From Lepidostoma basale (lineage: Eukaryota > Arthropoda > Insecta > Trichoptera > Lepidostomatidae), in the NCBI GenBank assembly GCA_022606425.2, contig JAHDVF020000675.1:548848-612847 (forward strand): a DNA stretch of 64,000 nt. The letters run 5' to 3'. Shown here piece by piece: positions 11,581-22,553 of this stretch. The notes under the pieces were generated by a model. It was not told the DNA's origin. It did not search any database and worked only from the letters and a program-made list of their open reading frames with translations. A program made the position numbers and the translations under genes. How positions within the stretch are numbered: the first letter of the stretch is position 1; each line of letters begins with the position of its first letter.

Positions 11581-11933
11581 AATTCTACCTTAACACGAAT
11601 GAAGGTGAGGGCAGTCTTAAAAATTTTTTTTTTTTGGAATGAAGGAAGTAATTCTTTGCTTTTTTTTTATTACGAAATATTGAGAATACTTCAATGGAGG
11701 ATTACAATTTTTTTTATAATATTAGGGTCCATAGGTTTTAAGAAAATCAACTTTAAATTGGCAGTGGAAACTCAATTGACCACATGGCAACGCGACGGTT
11801 AAAAAATATATTATCTTATAAAATATTTTTTAATTGGTTAAAATCGTTTATTTATTTATTACTCACTATTGATAAAATCTTCAGTTTTCTAATTTTATAT
11901 CTATTTTAAGGGAAAGGCATATCTCATCATCAT

Positions 11934-12127
11934 AAAATCGGGTGGTGGTCTAGGGGATAGAACGATTGTCTCCTGATCTAGGGGACTTAGGTTCGATCCT
12001 GGATTCGACCAGATTCCTTAATAATAATGAGCTATTTTCTGCTCATATTGAAGATTGTAAAATAAATTCTAATATCATTGATTTAAATCTTTGTTGTTAG
12101 TCTTTTAAAAAAATAAAAATAAAATAA
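11934..12127 (+). repeat. SINE B copy 1, tRNA-derived
   Basis: Head: AAATCGGGTGGTGG, A box TGGTCTAGGGG (11946-11956), B box GGTTCGATCCT. Body: GAGCTATTTTCTGCTCATAT, AAATAAATTCTAATATCATT and an A-rich end. It is not a tRNA gene: there is no intact acceptor pairing and it continues into a shared non-tRNA body. Other copies at 12.4-12.6 and 31.8-32.0 kb. Confidence 0.85.
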
Positions 12128-12345
12128 TGGAGTGTTGAATGAAAATATGAGAAGTGAATGCTGTGCGAATAATAGTGTTATGAACAAAATAATGTTAGGA
12201 TCATTAAGATGGTTTGGATACATGGAATTAATGATTAAAGAAATAATGCTAAAATGTGTATACTATAAATGGAACTGAAAATATAGTAAGACTAAAGAAA
12301 ACGTGGCACGATCAAATAAATCAGATTATGTCATGGAGGGGCGAA
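12128..12345 (+). pseudogene. RTE C-terminal fragment
   Basis: Matches 47378-47590 of the RTE element by eye: GTTGAATGAAAATATGAGAA, GAATGCTGTGCGAATAATAG, AACAAAATAATGTTAGGATC, then AACGTGGCACGATCAAATAA. Many substitutions and indels; no intact frame. Confidence 0.85.
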
Positions 12346-12384
12346 AAGTGTCAATCGAATAAATTTAAATAAAACTTTTAAATA

Positions 12385-12608
12385 ACATACATTTTCTTCA
12401 ATACTACAATTTTATTCTAAATACTAACTCAAAGGATTTGAGTCAATGGCGTTATAATTTATTTAAAAACCTGTAACACGATTAGAAAATATCTCATTAT
12501 GATGATTAAGGAATCTAGTCGTGTACAAGCTTGAACCCAAGTCCCCTGGAAGAGGAGCCAACCATTCTGTCTCCTCTAGGGATGGTTGGCTACCACCACC
12601 CGATTTAT
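12385..12608 (-). repeat. SINE B copy 2 (reverse)
   Basis: Head on the minus strand: ATAAATCGGGTGGTGG, an A-box region altered by a short duplication, then CTTGGGTTCAAGC (B box degenerate). The body continues toward about 12385. Together with copy 1 it forms an inverted pair around the RTE fragment. Confidence 0.75.
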
Positions 12609-12629
12609 ATGGACTTTTACATTACAAAG

Positions 12630-12930
12630 GATTAATTGTATCTCAATAGAGACGAAGATGTAAAATTTTTTTTGGAAACAGAATGTGGTGGTCGAGGCGC
12701 TTATAGGACTTATGACCTGTCATTGGGAGGATTAAGCAATCGCTTTATGTTAACAACATTCCCCATTCCGCACTTCTTATGACCACCACGTCTGACAAAT
12801 TTTTGGAATATGCCACCATGTTGAAAAACACTTGTGCCACACATTATGATACAATAAAAATGACTAACCCGCAACGGGTTAAATCCAGTATTTGTTTACA
12901 AGTATTTGTATACATTCAAAATGTCTGACA
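12630..12930 (+). repeat. Interspersed repeat H
   Basis: Starts TTAATTGTATCTCAATAGAG and contains GGACTTATGACCTGTCATTG and CATTCCCCATTCCGCACTTC; ends near GTTTACAAGTATTTGTATAC. Shares these blocks in order with 34614-35115, and pieces with 49.6-50.0 kb (reverse). Noncoding, class unknown. Confidence 0.8.
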
Positions 12931-13469
12931 TTACATTTTAAAAAACAGTAAATGTCGTTTTTTTTTTAAATAATATATTTCTTCGCAATAAATGACTGAC
13001 ATCATTATTTTAAAATATGTGCATTTTGATAAACTGCAGCAAAAGACTTTAAAACCTTTTAATATATTAAACTTTTAAATATGACATTTTATTTTTATAA
13101 AAGAGAAGCACATAAGATTACACACAGGGTTTACTTTTGACTTACGATCCTGCTGCTGGCACAATTTTCTCTTGTGTTTTCGAGTGCATTTTTCAAATCA
13201 AACAATCCTTGTGGTCCGCCCGTTAGCCCTCCTGCATTTTACTACCCCCACACTCCCCCCAGGGGCGAAACGTGAACTTTCCTCGTGCAACACATTAAAG
13301 CGAAAATTCCACCACATTTCGAAACAATTTTATCCTTTGACTAAGTTTGAAACTCTTATAATGAGAAATTTTCAGTAGATCGTTGTTTACATTGCTTTTA
13401 GTTTTACGATATTAAACGTTAAATCGAGGAATAAAATGCAAACGAAACATTGATTGGAAACCAAATTAT
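12931..13469. other. Gap without recognised features
   Basis: AT-rich; a 68-codon plus frame (13172-13378) has no recognisable motif. Confidence 0.5.
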
Positions 13470-13599
13470 TATATTGAATATGAGGAGTCGAAGAAATCGA
13501 CGAAAGATGTATGGAAGCGAGAGATGTACGAGTATGTCAGGCAGAACAGTATGGCGGTCCATTATTTTTGCGTAACTTTATGAGGAGACGCAGACGGCG
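13470..13599 (+). pseudogene. RTE 3' end, left half, split by Transib
   Basis: GAGGAGTCGAAGAAATCGAC, GGAAGCGAGAGATGTACG, TATGTCAGGCAGAACAGTATGG and GAGACGCAGACGGCG follow the RTE C-terminal sequence at 47594-47720. The match resumes after the Transib at 16469 with CGGCGTGATGGGTAGTTAGT. Confidence 0.85.
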
Positions 13600-16468
13600 C
13601 ACAGTGGGGCCAAAATATGAAAACGTGTCATTAACTCATAGAAGCTATATATATAGCTATAAATCAAAGGATGTAATTAGGTAGGTTAATGAAAATAAGA
13701 GACAATATCATGAATATTAACACTTTATTTTTCCAATAACAATGAAATATGTGTCAAATACTGTCTTATTTTTATATGCTCGTTAAAGTCATTTTTTATA
13801 ATTTTTAATCACGTAAAATGCAGCTTAGTTTTACATAATACATACGTTTCTTGAAAGAATGTCGATTTTACCCTTCATAAATACACACCAATATTTTTTT
13901 TACTCGTTATCAGATATTTCTGAGACACCATCATTGTCATCGGATTCATCATTTTCGCTTTGGCTGGAGGACCCTGTAGATGGAGGTATTATCAGATCCA
14001 AAACGTTTTTGGGGAGTCTAGTTAGTTTCTCTTTCGGTAATTTCCTCTTACTAGTTATTAAAGGATCTGATGAGAGTAAAAGAAAATTTAAAATATCCGT
14101 GTTTGAATTCGTTCTGCTGGATTTCCTCGAGTGGTACTCCCTAAACTTTTTAAAATCTTTGTTACGTGCTTCCTGCGCTTCTTCGGTTAATTGACCTATC
14201 GGCAATATTGACGTTTTTATTATTTCAGGTCCGTGTATTAAATTTCCACACTAATTTCATGACCACATGATATAACTATTAAAATGGTGTGCATTTTTCT
14301 TATTAATTCTACATCTAAATTGGTTATTTCTGCAGACACCTCTGCATTTAAAAAAAAAACGCCTGGCGGTATTTCCATCGTTTGTGTTACCAAAGCCCGG
14401 CTTGGTTTGTCCACGATCAAACCTAGTTTTTCTTTGAACTGAGCTTGAATTTTTTTCTTAGTTTCTTCAACGATTTCCTTGTCTGTCCCTCGAGCTTTTA
14501 TAGGCAGTTTGTACGTCAAATGGAGAAGAAACTAAAAAAAGCGTATCCATCCGTGCAAGTCCGAAATGCCGAATTCTAAATTTTCTGTTTTTATTTATTT
14601 TGTTAGCAATGCATCTATATATTATAATTCAATTGTTTAGATGTGGCACCACGTATGTAACATTTTTGGGTAGAAGAAGTGTGTGTGATTGCATTACATA
14701 CTTTGCCATCAATCATTGCGAACATTAAATGATGTTTGATTACGATAACGCGCCCATCTAGTCTGACTATGGTTGTGATAATATTTTTTATTTCTTCATC
14801 TACCCTTCGTTTCTCTTCCAAAGGTACTGCTGTGCATTCCTTAATAAATTCTATTTTCAGAGGTCTGCAAATGCCTCGTTGAACCAGGTCTTGGATTTTG
14901 CCAAATAATTTTGGCACCAGACACTAGGCGTAAGGGGGCAAATGATGGGATAAAAACCGCTGCATCATCGGCATCTGCGTCAAAAAAAGCCTGTTTATGT
15001 GAACTGTGCCCCGAACTTCCATCAACTCCCCATTTGGAATATATTATCATATTATTTAATTCTTTGGGTTTGAGTGTAAAAACAACATCTTGATGGGTGA
15101 TAATTAAACGCTCAATCGTGAGATTAAGCATGATCTGCAAATCAACATATACCAAAGTATCCGTGACATGTATATTTTCTGGCTCTGGATAACATCGTCT
15201 TTTTAGGCCTGTACAGTTTTATACGAAGGATATAAGTTTTTAGATTTCAACTTAATAGCGTTATACTGATGTGGAGGCAAGTCCGCTTCTATTAAAAGTG
15301 CTAAAGCATCTTCTGCTGACATGAACACGTTTCCAAAAGACTCCCTGGAAGTTTGATGAGATTTACCTGAACCTGTTGGAACAGATAAAATACCTCGAAC
15401 CAACTTTGAGGCATCTGCCTGTCATGCAGCTCTAAGTTCCATTTGTGTTGCGTAGAGTAAGTCTGGCAGAGATGCAGAATTCCTCAGATTAACCGTCTTT
15501 GCCGCTTCACCCTTTCTGTACTCTCCTCAAAAGGAATCATCGGGCGACCGCCACATGTTTTTGTAGCGCGAATGAAAGAAACGGATGTATCAAGCCACGT
15601 TTTATTAACATCGAGAAATCTTGCTTTCATCCAGTGAGCTGATTCCCATCATGATTTATAATCAAATTTAAACCGAATAAAATTTTTAACACACATAACA
15701 CTTTTTCCTAACTCATCAACACACCCCGTCCGTTTTATGATTTCTTTTTGCAGGAAATCAATCTGATCCTCCAATTTTTCTTTTCCGAAACTCTTCATAA
15801 GCGTTATTAATTGATGCTTTGTCATGAACAAAGTGCTGGAGCTGGTACCTAGGTATGCGAGAAAAGGAAAAACAGAATATGATACAAAATTGGTGTATTT
15901 TTTTTTCATTTTTGGTTATTCGAAATGTGCTGTTATTATAAAAAGGTGCAAAAAGTGGCAAAAAATAACATCATATTAATAAAGTACAGCAATTACTTAT
16001 TATAAATCAATTAAAATACTTCCGGAATTCATCGGGATTCTATACTAAATCTCTACATGTTTTTTTAATATTACAAAAACCTCTGTATCATTTTAATGCG
16101 AAATCGGTTTAATTTTTTTACATTTAAAACAAGCCGTAATTACAATTAATTTAACTCGAAAAAGAGGATACATCCCTGACGTGTAAGGTTCCATACTAAA
16201 ACTTTAAATTTTTTATCAATAATACAACTAAAGAAATGTTAGAAACTAGGTGTTGCGCTGACTTGAAATAACGGACGTGTAACCTTTACGAGTAATCGGC
16301 TCCGATTGAGGGGTGCTAGAGCGAACGTGTCACAGTCTAGCTTATCTATCTGCTCGTGATCATATGCTAAATATATCTGAGTCATCATATAATAACAAAG
16401 CGTTTAATGAATCATAATTTTTATTTTTTGGGTTATTGTATGAGAAATCTGAATCCTGCCCCATTGTG
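13600..16468. mobile_element. Transib DNA transposon (RAG1-related), decayed, 2869 bp
   Basis: Left end CACAGTGGGGC (13600-13610); right end, reverse-complemented, CACAATGGGGC (16458-16468). Both are flanked by CGGCG (13595-13599 and 16469-16473), a perfect 5-bp GC-rich TSD. CACWRTG termini and a 5-bp GC-rich TSD are diagnostic of Transib, the superfamily from which the RAG1 core derives. The body carries a broken transposase on the minus strand. It landed in the last codons of an RTE copy, whose sequence continues on both sides. It cannot be autonomous. Confidence 0.93.
13895..15910 (-). pseudogene. Transib transposase pseudogene
   Basis: Recognisable blocks in order on the minus strand: an N-terminal segment (15909-15649); SAEDALALLIEADLPPHQYN (~15340-15280); VYVDLQIMLNLTIERLI; SKWGVDGSSGHSSHKQAFF with the first catalytic Asp near 15021-15023; FAPLRLVSGAKIIWQNPRPG; IEFIKECTAVPLEEKRRVDE; FAMIDGKVCNAITHTSSTQK with the second Asp near 14708-14710 and a CYIRGAT site (a CxxC cysteine changed to Arg); and PIGQLTEEAQEARNKDFKKF with the third acidic residue (Glu, QEARNK) near 14170-14172, equivalent to RAG1 E962. 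In-frame stops (about 15203 and 15420), frameshifts (about 14380 and 14880) and an internal loss near 14240 inactivate it. The acidic C-terminal tail ends at 13900. Confidence 0.9.
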
Positions 16469-16500
16469 CGGCGTGATGGGTAGTTAGTCAGTTAGTTATA
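16469..16500 (+). repeat. RTE 3' end, right half with GTTA tail
   Basis: CGGCGTGATGGGTAGTTAGT and CAGTTAGTTA complete the RTE terminus begun before the Transib. TGA here corresponds to the RTE stop codon. Confidence 0.8.
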
Positions 16501-16614
16501 TATTTTATTTTGAATTTTTACATTTATTTTCAAGTCTACGTAATATCACACTTAATAAATATTTACGTTATTTAAAAAACATTATATAGATCATAAACAT
16601 ACACGGATGTGTAT

Positions 16615-16765
16615 GTTTAAGATCTGGTCGAGCAACTTTACTTCACCCGCCCATCTCAGCATCCTCATTTCGTTGCTGTGCAGTTTATCCTCGTGTTGTT
16701 TTGTGAATGGCTAAGACTCTGAACGTAGATCATGCACAACCGCCTGCGCCTTGTACACCTTTTCC
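16615..16765 (-). pseudogene. LINE-10 RT C-terminal scrap
   Basis: Minus strand yields HSNEMRMLRWAGEVKLLDQI, a conserved LINE RT tail motif (EMRMLRWAG). Nothing else of the element is clear. Confidence 0.6.
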
Positions 16766-17635
16766 TGATTTCCGTGGAAATGCATTTTCTGTTTTCTTTC
16801 TCGAGTGAAATTTGAATAGGATAAAAAAGTTATAAACAAGCTGTGTAAATTGGAAAAGAAAAGGCTTAGCCAAAAATTTTCACTGCGTAGACAACCATAT
16901 TTGAAGTCGGAAAAAATTACGAGCGTACGTGTCTCGGGGAATAAATATACAGGAAGCCTGAGAGGTACGTTAGAAAACCGTAATCGAATTGTTGGCGGTC
17001 CATCCTTTTTTCCTACCCCTCCGATGAATGCGGGTGCGATGATTAGTTACAGATATGTAGGAGATTCTTCAAATAAGCGAATATCAATATATCTAACTCA
17101 TTCTTCTTCTTCTTCGATGACTATATAACTCATATCGAGCCTTAGCCTCCATCAACCCTCGCCTCCTAGCACCAGCCTACAGTTTACTGCTATTATTAAT
17201 TGTGTGTAAAAATGTTGTGTCTTAAAAACGTTGTGTCTGTAAACTTAACAAGCTTAAATCTTTGGAAATATTCATGTCGTTGAAATTAGGAGAACACATA
17301 ATTAATAATCCGATTCCTCCATTTACTCCTTTCTCTTTAAATACCCTTTCCACTTTCAGTTTGCCAAGCTCCCATTCCCAATAATAATTTATTCCTATTA
17401 TTTTCCAATGAATTTATGTATTTACTTATAATTATATATTATTAATATTAAAAATCAATTTTTCCCAATTGTTATTGGTCCCCGTGATTAGTCATTATAT
17501 TTATTCTGTTGATTTGTAAATGTGTATTTTTTTCCTACTTTTATAAGTCCTCATAATTTTTAGAGATTAGTCATTATATTGTATTATATCTACATATATG
17601 TAAAAGGTCTTTCTAAATTTATAATTAGTTATATA
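16766..17635. other. Gap with one unassigned frame
   Basis: A 92-codon plus frame (16850-17128) has no recognised domain and ends in a TTC repeat (17101-17117). The rest is AT-rich. No support for a gene. Confidence 0.5.
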
Positions 17636-17676
17636 CTCACATCAAGATGGAGGTCTCCTCCGAAACATTGTCGTGT
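17636..17676 (+). ncRNA. Decayed hammerhead-like motif, PLE type
   Basis: AUCAAGA in place of CUGAAGA, then GGAGG/CCUCC stem II, GAAA, CAUUGUC and GUGU, which can still pair with the upstream CACA region. Same family as 50820-50858, with core substitutions. The Met-Glu-Val-Ser-Ser-Glu-Thr start of the overlapping frame is just this motif translated. Confidence 0.5.
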
Positions 17677-17689
17677 TGTTTTTACATAT

Positions 17690-17940
17690 GGGCTCGCAAG
17701 ACTATGAAGCACAGCGCAGAGACGACGTCGCAGATAGTAGGAGGAGGAAAAAGGAGAGACCACTGGGAGACGGTGACGGCTCCACTACAGGCGCATTCCC
17801 CTGCCCCAGATGCCTCTAGGATCGGGCTTTTTAGTCACATATCCACAACTGTCAAGGACATTCTTCCTCGGACACGAGAGACAGCCGATGATTGTCATGT
17901 TGTAATATTTTTATTACTATTTTACAAAGATATTAAATAA
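17690..17940 (+). pseudogene. LINE C-terminus with a zinc-finger-like end
   Basis: Across a frame change the reading gives DYEAQRRDDVADSRRRKKE, then FPCPRC and SRIGLFSHIS. The pattern CPxC...SRIGLxSH matches the C2H2-like finger at the end of many invertebrate LINE ORFs. Rest of the RT absent. Confidence 0.6.
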
Positions 17941-18100
17941 AATAATAGTGGAAAATATGCAGTGTTGTGTATCAAATTCCAATTCACAATACAATTCCAC
18001 AGTGTTACCGCCTTAACTTTTAATACTTTGAAAAAAATACATCATTTACATATGGTACTTATTTTGAAGACTTTACATATAATAACATTTAGTAACGTTT

Positions 18101-18243
18101 CTAACTAACTAACTAACTAACCATCACGCCGTTTCCCCGAAAGGGTAGACAGAAAGAATGGACTGCAACACTTTAATCGATGCTGCTCTCTATCCTTCTC
18201 TTTTCCCAACGCGAGAGACACGGTGTGATGGGTTGCGAACCTC
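18101..18243 (-). repeat. RTE-derived short nonautonomous element, copy 1
   Basis: Read from the minus-strand 3' end: tail AACTAACTAACTAACTAACC, RTE 3' terminal block to GGACTGCAACACTTTAA, then an abrupt switch to the complement of the RTE 5' end (TCGATGCTGCTCTCTATCC). It ends with GCGAGAGACACGGTGTGATGG. The RTE reading frame between the two ends is missing. Same junction as three other copies. Confidence 0.82.
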
Positions 18244-18249
18244 TTTTTT

Positions 18250-18480
18250 TATATAAGAGTACTTTGTATACAACACTGACATTTATTTAAAAAAAATTAT
18301 AATATGGTCAGTTTTGACTGACTGACCAATATACTGACCATATTTGTAAACAATTTTATAATATATTACATATTTATATAATATATATATAAATATATAT
18401 ATATATATTTTTTTATAAAATGTGAGTACTGTGTACAAAGTAATACAATAAAAAAACATAAAACATCTACATCACAAAGT
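18250..18480. repeat. PLE 3'-end pieces with AT array and small hairpin
   Basis: Contains TTGTAAACAATTTTATAATA, shared with PLE 3' regions at 24.69, 28.83, 42.86 and 57.43 kb, and an AT array (about 18364-18412). AATATGGTCAGT and ACTGACCATATT (18302-18350) form a hairpin. No ribozyme core remains. Confidence 0.55.
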
Positions 18481-19218
18481 TATGGCGAACATAGAAGACA
18501 TTTAGTAACATTAATTGATTCATATACGAATTGTTTAAATATTTTAACGCAATGCGTATGAAGCAAATAAACACAATAAATATTATTATGAAGTCAATTA
18601 TATTATGTGTAGTATTACTATTTGAATTATTAAATTAAATATGTTAGTTATGTTAGTTCTTAAACAAATGTCTCGTCAATATTGATTTTTAATTTTTTTA
18701 ATTTTTGTGAGAAATTTTCGCTTTTAGTGTAGAATTTTTTGAGAATGTTCTACAGTCCAGCGCGCGCAAAACTACCTCCGACCGCCACTGAACTCGCTAC
18801 CCCGTGCACCCAGGGGATGTGTTAGCAAAATAATTGCGTCGTTACAGCTAGCGAGTGCGACGGCCCTGCCGACGCGGTACAAGACCAGAGGACGGCCACT
18901 ACAAGAAGGGGTACTCAACCTTTATTACGTTTCACAAGCTATAAATTTTTAAACATATATTATGTAATCTTTGTCAGAACGCTTGGAATAAGTGGATTGA
19001 AGATTGCTCGTGTTCTATGTGTCATCTTTGGCTTCTGCGGCATGGGAAGTTCAAAATATTCGTCACCCGTAAGGCAGGTCCAGCGATGTCGCTTATAAAG
19101 GGTATGTACAAGAGAATATTTTTTATCACATTATATTTGTTTACCAATAATATGTTTTAGATACCTATACTATTTTTAACTAGTAAGTGACTATCCGATA
19201 TAAATTTAGTTTTTTTTT
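18481..19218. other. Gap with a GC-rich island (about 18760-18920)
   Basis: The island (CCAGCGCGCGCAAAACTACC onward) stands out in composition, with no recognised repeat relation in this window. Frames through it are interrupted. It may be single-copy sequence; function unknown. Confidence 0.45.
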
Positions 19219-19219
19219 A

Positions 19220-19464
19220 TAAGGATTAATTGTATAAAGACGAAAATGTAAATTGTCCATTTTCTTCGTTTTTATTGAGATATAATTAATCCTTATAATA
19301 CTAAAAAATATCCGCAATACATTATATACATTATATTTGTATACATTCAAAATGTTGTTTAGTTTTTTTTTTATTAATCCTTATAACAATAAAAAAATAT
19401 CCGCAATACATTACATACATTATATTTGTATACATTCAAAATGTTGTTTAGTTTTTTTTTTAAT
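19220..19464. repeat. 88-bp tandem duplication beside repeat-H pieces
   Basis: CCTTATAATACTAAAAAATA to a T-run is repeated at an 88-bp offset (about 19289-19376 and 19377-19464), each with TATCCGCAATACATTA and CATTCAAAATGTTGTTTAG. Upstream, AATTGTATAAAGACGAAAAT resembles a damaged repeat H start. Confidence 0.7.
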
Positions 19465-19936
19465 TAACAATTCATGAGTGAAATCAATAACCTAAAGTTG
19501 GCGATGCATGATATGTCGGACAAAGATAGAAATACAATGACAGGGGAAAATGGAATCATAAAGAGAGAGAAGAGAACTTATGAGTAAAAAGCTCTTTCTG
19601 TACAGAGTACTCTACACAAACTCGTATTTACTTATTTAAGTACACGAATAAAAATATTTTTATGCTTTTGTGTATAAATACACTTTTTTATATTGTATAC
19701 GAGTATTGAATAGAAATTTCGTCTTGTTAGGACATTATTATAAGAATCGTATGCCTGTTATATTATCTTAACCTTATTTCCGAGACGAATGAAAGTCCTC
19801 ATTTCTGTCCCACAGAATTGGAATTCAGAAACTATTACAGGAATGGCACTCCGAGACAGAGCGAGAAATTTCGAAAAATTAGTATTTTCGATGTCGAAAT
19901 ATTTCATATCTATTCATAGAACATATTATTATATAA

Positions 19937-20195
19937 CTAACTAACTAACCTTCACGCCATCTCCCCGAAGGGGTAGGCAGAAATAATGGACTGCAACACT
20001 TTTCTTTCCTGACATATTTCTCTTGCTTCCTCAACATTCATACATCGTGTCATGCACGCGCGTCGATTTCTCTGACTCCTCACATGGCCGATATTTAATA
20101 TTTGATTTATTTGATCATGCCGCGTTTTCCTCGGTCTTCCTCTATTTCTGGTTTCATTTACATCGTTAACATATACTTATTTTACCATTTTATTA
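19937..20195 (-). pseudogene. RTE 3' fragment
   Basis: Near-identical to the minus-strand copy at 62.15-62.40 kb: tail AACTAACTAACC, CCCCGAAGGGGTAGGCAGAA, TTCCTCAACATTCATACATC, ATGCACGCGCGTCGATTTCT, TTGATTTATTTGATCATGCC. Encodes the last ~80 residues of the ORF with substitutions. 5'-truncated insertion. Confidence 0.9.
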
Positions 20196-22055
20196 TATCT
20201 ATTCATAAATACCAAATATCTATTCTTACCCGGTAAATTACATCTAGGTTTTAACACATTAATTATTTAATCTTCAGCTTTATTCTTGATAGCAGTTTAG
20301 TTTTAATTCATTTAGCAATGTATTATTTATCAGAGATTTCGTATGTTTTGGCTTTACTCTTTTTGAAATTAAATAAAAATCTAAGAAATAATTTCACAAA
20401 ATACAAATGACAGATGAACAAGAAAGGACGATACATGTAACTTTTTAATAATATTTATGTATTTAAATAATAATAAAATGGTTCAAAGTATTTTCTATCT
20501 TATTTGTTTTAAACATAAAACAATTTATTTCTTATTTGAGTATCTTTATTTAATCTTGAAAGCAAGATCATGGGTCCCTAAATAAGTATTTCATAATGAA
20601 TGTAGTTATTAGATAAATGAACAAATATTAGAAGTTATTTTCCAACAAATAACTGCTACTTTATACACCGCTATAAACCTTTATATTTCACATTATTAGC
20701 GTTGTATCAAAAAGTTGTATAAAATTTGTATTCCTTGTATCGAGCAACATCTATTTATAAACGAGAGAAGAATCTCTCATTTCGGCATGGGCATGGGCAA
20801 ATAAAAACCTTAGTGAAAAAAAAACACTGTCTCTTTGGTATAAAAATTTGGATCATAAATATAAAGCCACATTTTTATTTACGACCCGAACGTAAAACCT
20901 CCGGATTTATAGATGACTCGGATGATGATATTATTATTAAATAGAATTTCATCCCCCCAATGAAACAGTTGAAAGGAAATTCTGCACATTTATGTGGGTT
21001 AAATTAATAAGTATAACTTTGCAATGTTGACCCACCCATTTTTTAAAAACAAAACACAATCACACCGTTTTCTCGAGGGGCATGCAAAATAATTTCTTCT
21101 TCCCTTTCAATATCTGACTTTCTGATATTCATCATTAAATCGTTTGCAATCATGTTTAGCTATGATATTGGTAATATATAATATTAAAAGCTACTTATTA
21201 TAGTGAACTACGAAGAACTGAATCAATCAATTATTTAAAAATGAAATTCGTTAAAGTAAATTTAGAGTAAATACCGAAAAGAAAAATTACAAAAAAAATT
21301 CCATTTTTATACACAATTTGTAAGTTTAGACATGTCGAATGATCATAACTTTCTGTGCACTCGCTAAGTTGCGTTTATAAAATAAAATAATTCATTTTAT
21401 CATTTTCGACAAAGATATTTGTTATAATAAAATTTATTTTTGTTATTTACAAATCATGTTTATTAGGTTTAGTACGAAAATTCGTATATTTAATTACTTC
21501 CTTATTTAAACAAAAAAAAACTTTCCTTGTTATCCGTTTAATGATATTTGAACTGCGATACATTTTCTTATAAAAAAAAACTAAAATAAATATTTGATCT
21601 CTCATTAATATCTGATAATATGTTTAATCGCGAGATATTTATAAATTTATTTATAAACATAATCGCGAGGGCACATCTGTATCATCGATGATATCGTGAC
21701 ACATAATTACCAAATTTTGTAATTCTTTTCTGCCATAACAATATTTTTTTTACTGGCGATCGGTTTTAATACCTGTATCTTTGGGGTGGTCATCAAAATC
21801 AGTGGCATTTTACTAAAATCTGCGGTAAAAATAATAAGTAGTTAGTAATCTGCTAAAATACTATACCCTCTTTCGGAAACTTCCGTAATAACTTACCATT
21901 ACTTGAAAACGGGGAAACCCACAACCATTATTGGTATATTGAATATTTCAAATAATTATATTCACTATAAAATAACAATTTTAATGGTATAATAGTGTTT
22001 TAGTACATTATTGTGACATTTTTTTTTAACGTATAGAGTACCATTAAATTTTTTT
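20196..22055. other. AT-rich gap
   Basis: No recognised gene. A possible worn RTE 3' trace near 21060-21110 (CACACCGTTTTCTCGAGGGG) is too weak to call. Confidence 0.5.
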
Positions 22056-22056
22056 T

Positions 22057-22303
22057 GTATACAACAGGTCGCTAGAACCCAAATTCTGTATAAAGTTTGT
22101 TTTAATAAGGAAGTAATTAAATATACGAATATACGATCTGATATATAGTGATAGGTAGCAAGTCTATCGCCATTTTATTGTCACAAGAATTCTACACCAG
22201 ATCAAAGACAGTGTGACAATCACACTGCCATCGCCGGAAATCGAACCCGGAACCTTCGGTATGGCAGTCAGAGTTCTTACCACTCTGCCACGAAGGTCGC
22301 CCC
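22057..22303 (-). repeat. SINE A copy 3 (reverse), near full length
   Basis: Minus strand: GCGACCTTCG, A box TGGCAGAGTGG, B-box region GGTTCGATTTCC, body GGCGATGGCAGTGTGATTG, GGTGTAGAATTC and AAAATGGCGATAGACTTGC, and 3' end GCGACCTGTTGTATAC followed by A-rich tail. About 245 bp. The best guide to the family structure in this window. Confidence 0.88.
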
Positions 22304-22374
22304 GTTATCTTCTTTCGAAAAAAATTAGGATCACTTATATAGTTAGAACACTTATGTATAAAGGTTAGTGAAAC

Positions 22375-22553
22375 ACAGAACTGACAAAAGAAGGATAAAA
22401 GTAGAACAAATGCAGTAGAAATGAGATCTAGTAGAAGATTGCCCAGATAATCTGTTGATGTTTGAGTGAGATAATAGTGTGATGGTCTTTATATCTTCCT
22501 ACCCCTTTGGGAGACGGCGTTATGGTTAGTAAGTTAGTTAGCTTTTATATAAT
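22375..22553 (+). pseudogene. Internally deleted RTE copy
   Basis: AACTGACAAAAGAAGGATAA and AATGCAGTAGAAATGAGATC match 47288-47335 of the RTE, then it jumps to the terminal block CTACCCCTTTGGGAGACGGC and tail GGTTAGTAAGTTAGTTAG. About 330 bp of the RTE are missing between. Confidence 0.82.

Noticed and set aside
11945..12015. A tRNA gene call from A and B boxes
   Set aside because: The head continues into a body shared with two other dispersed copies and lacks a complete cloverleaf, so it is a SINE. The same applies to all SINE A heads.
13630..13640. An RSS nonamer next to the Transib heptamer
   Set aside because: Neither 12- nor 23-bp spacing gives a convincing A-rich nonamer.
17647..17670. 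Met start of a 97-codon frame (MEVSSETL)
   Set aside because: The first residues are the hammerhead-like motif read as codons; the same peptide would start at each related motif.
18760..19110. A protein-coding exon in the GC-rich island
   Set aside because: All frames are short or interrupted and no splice-bounded open segment with a recognisable motif was found.
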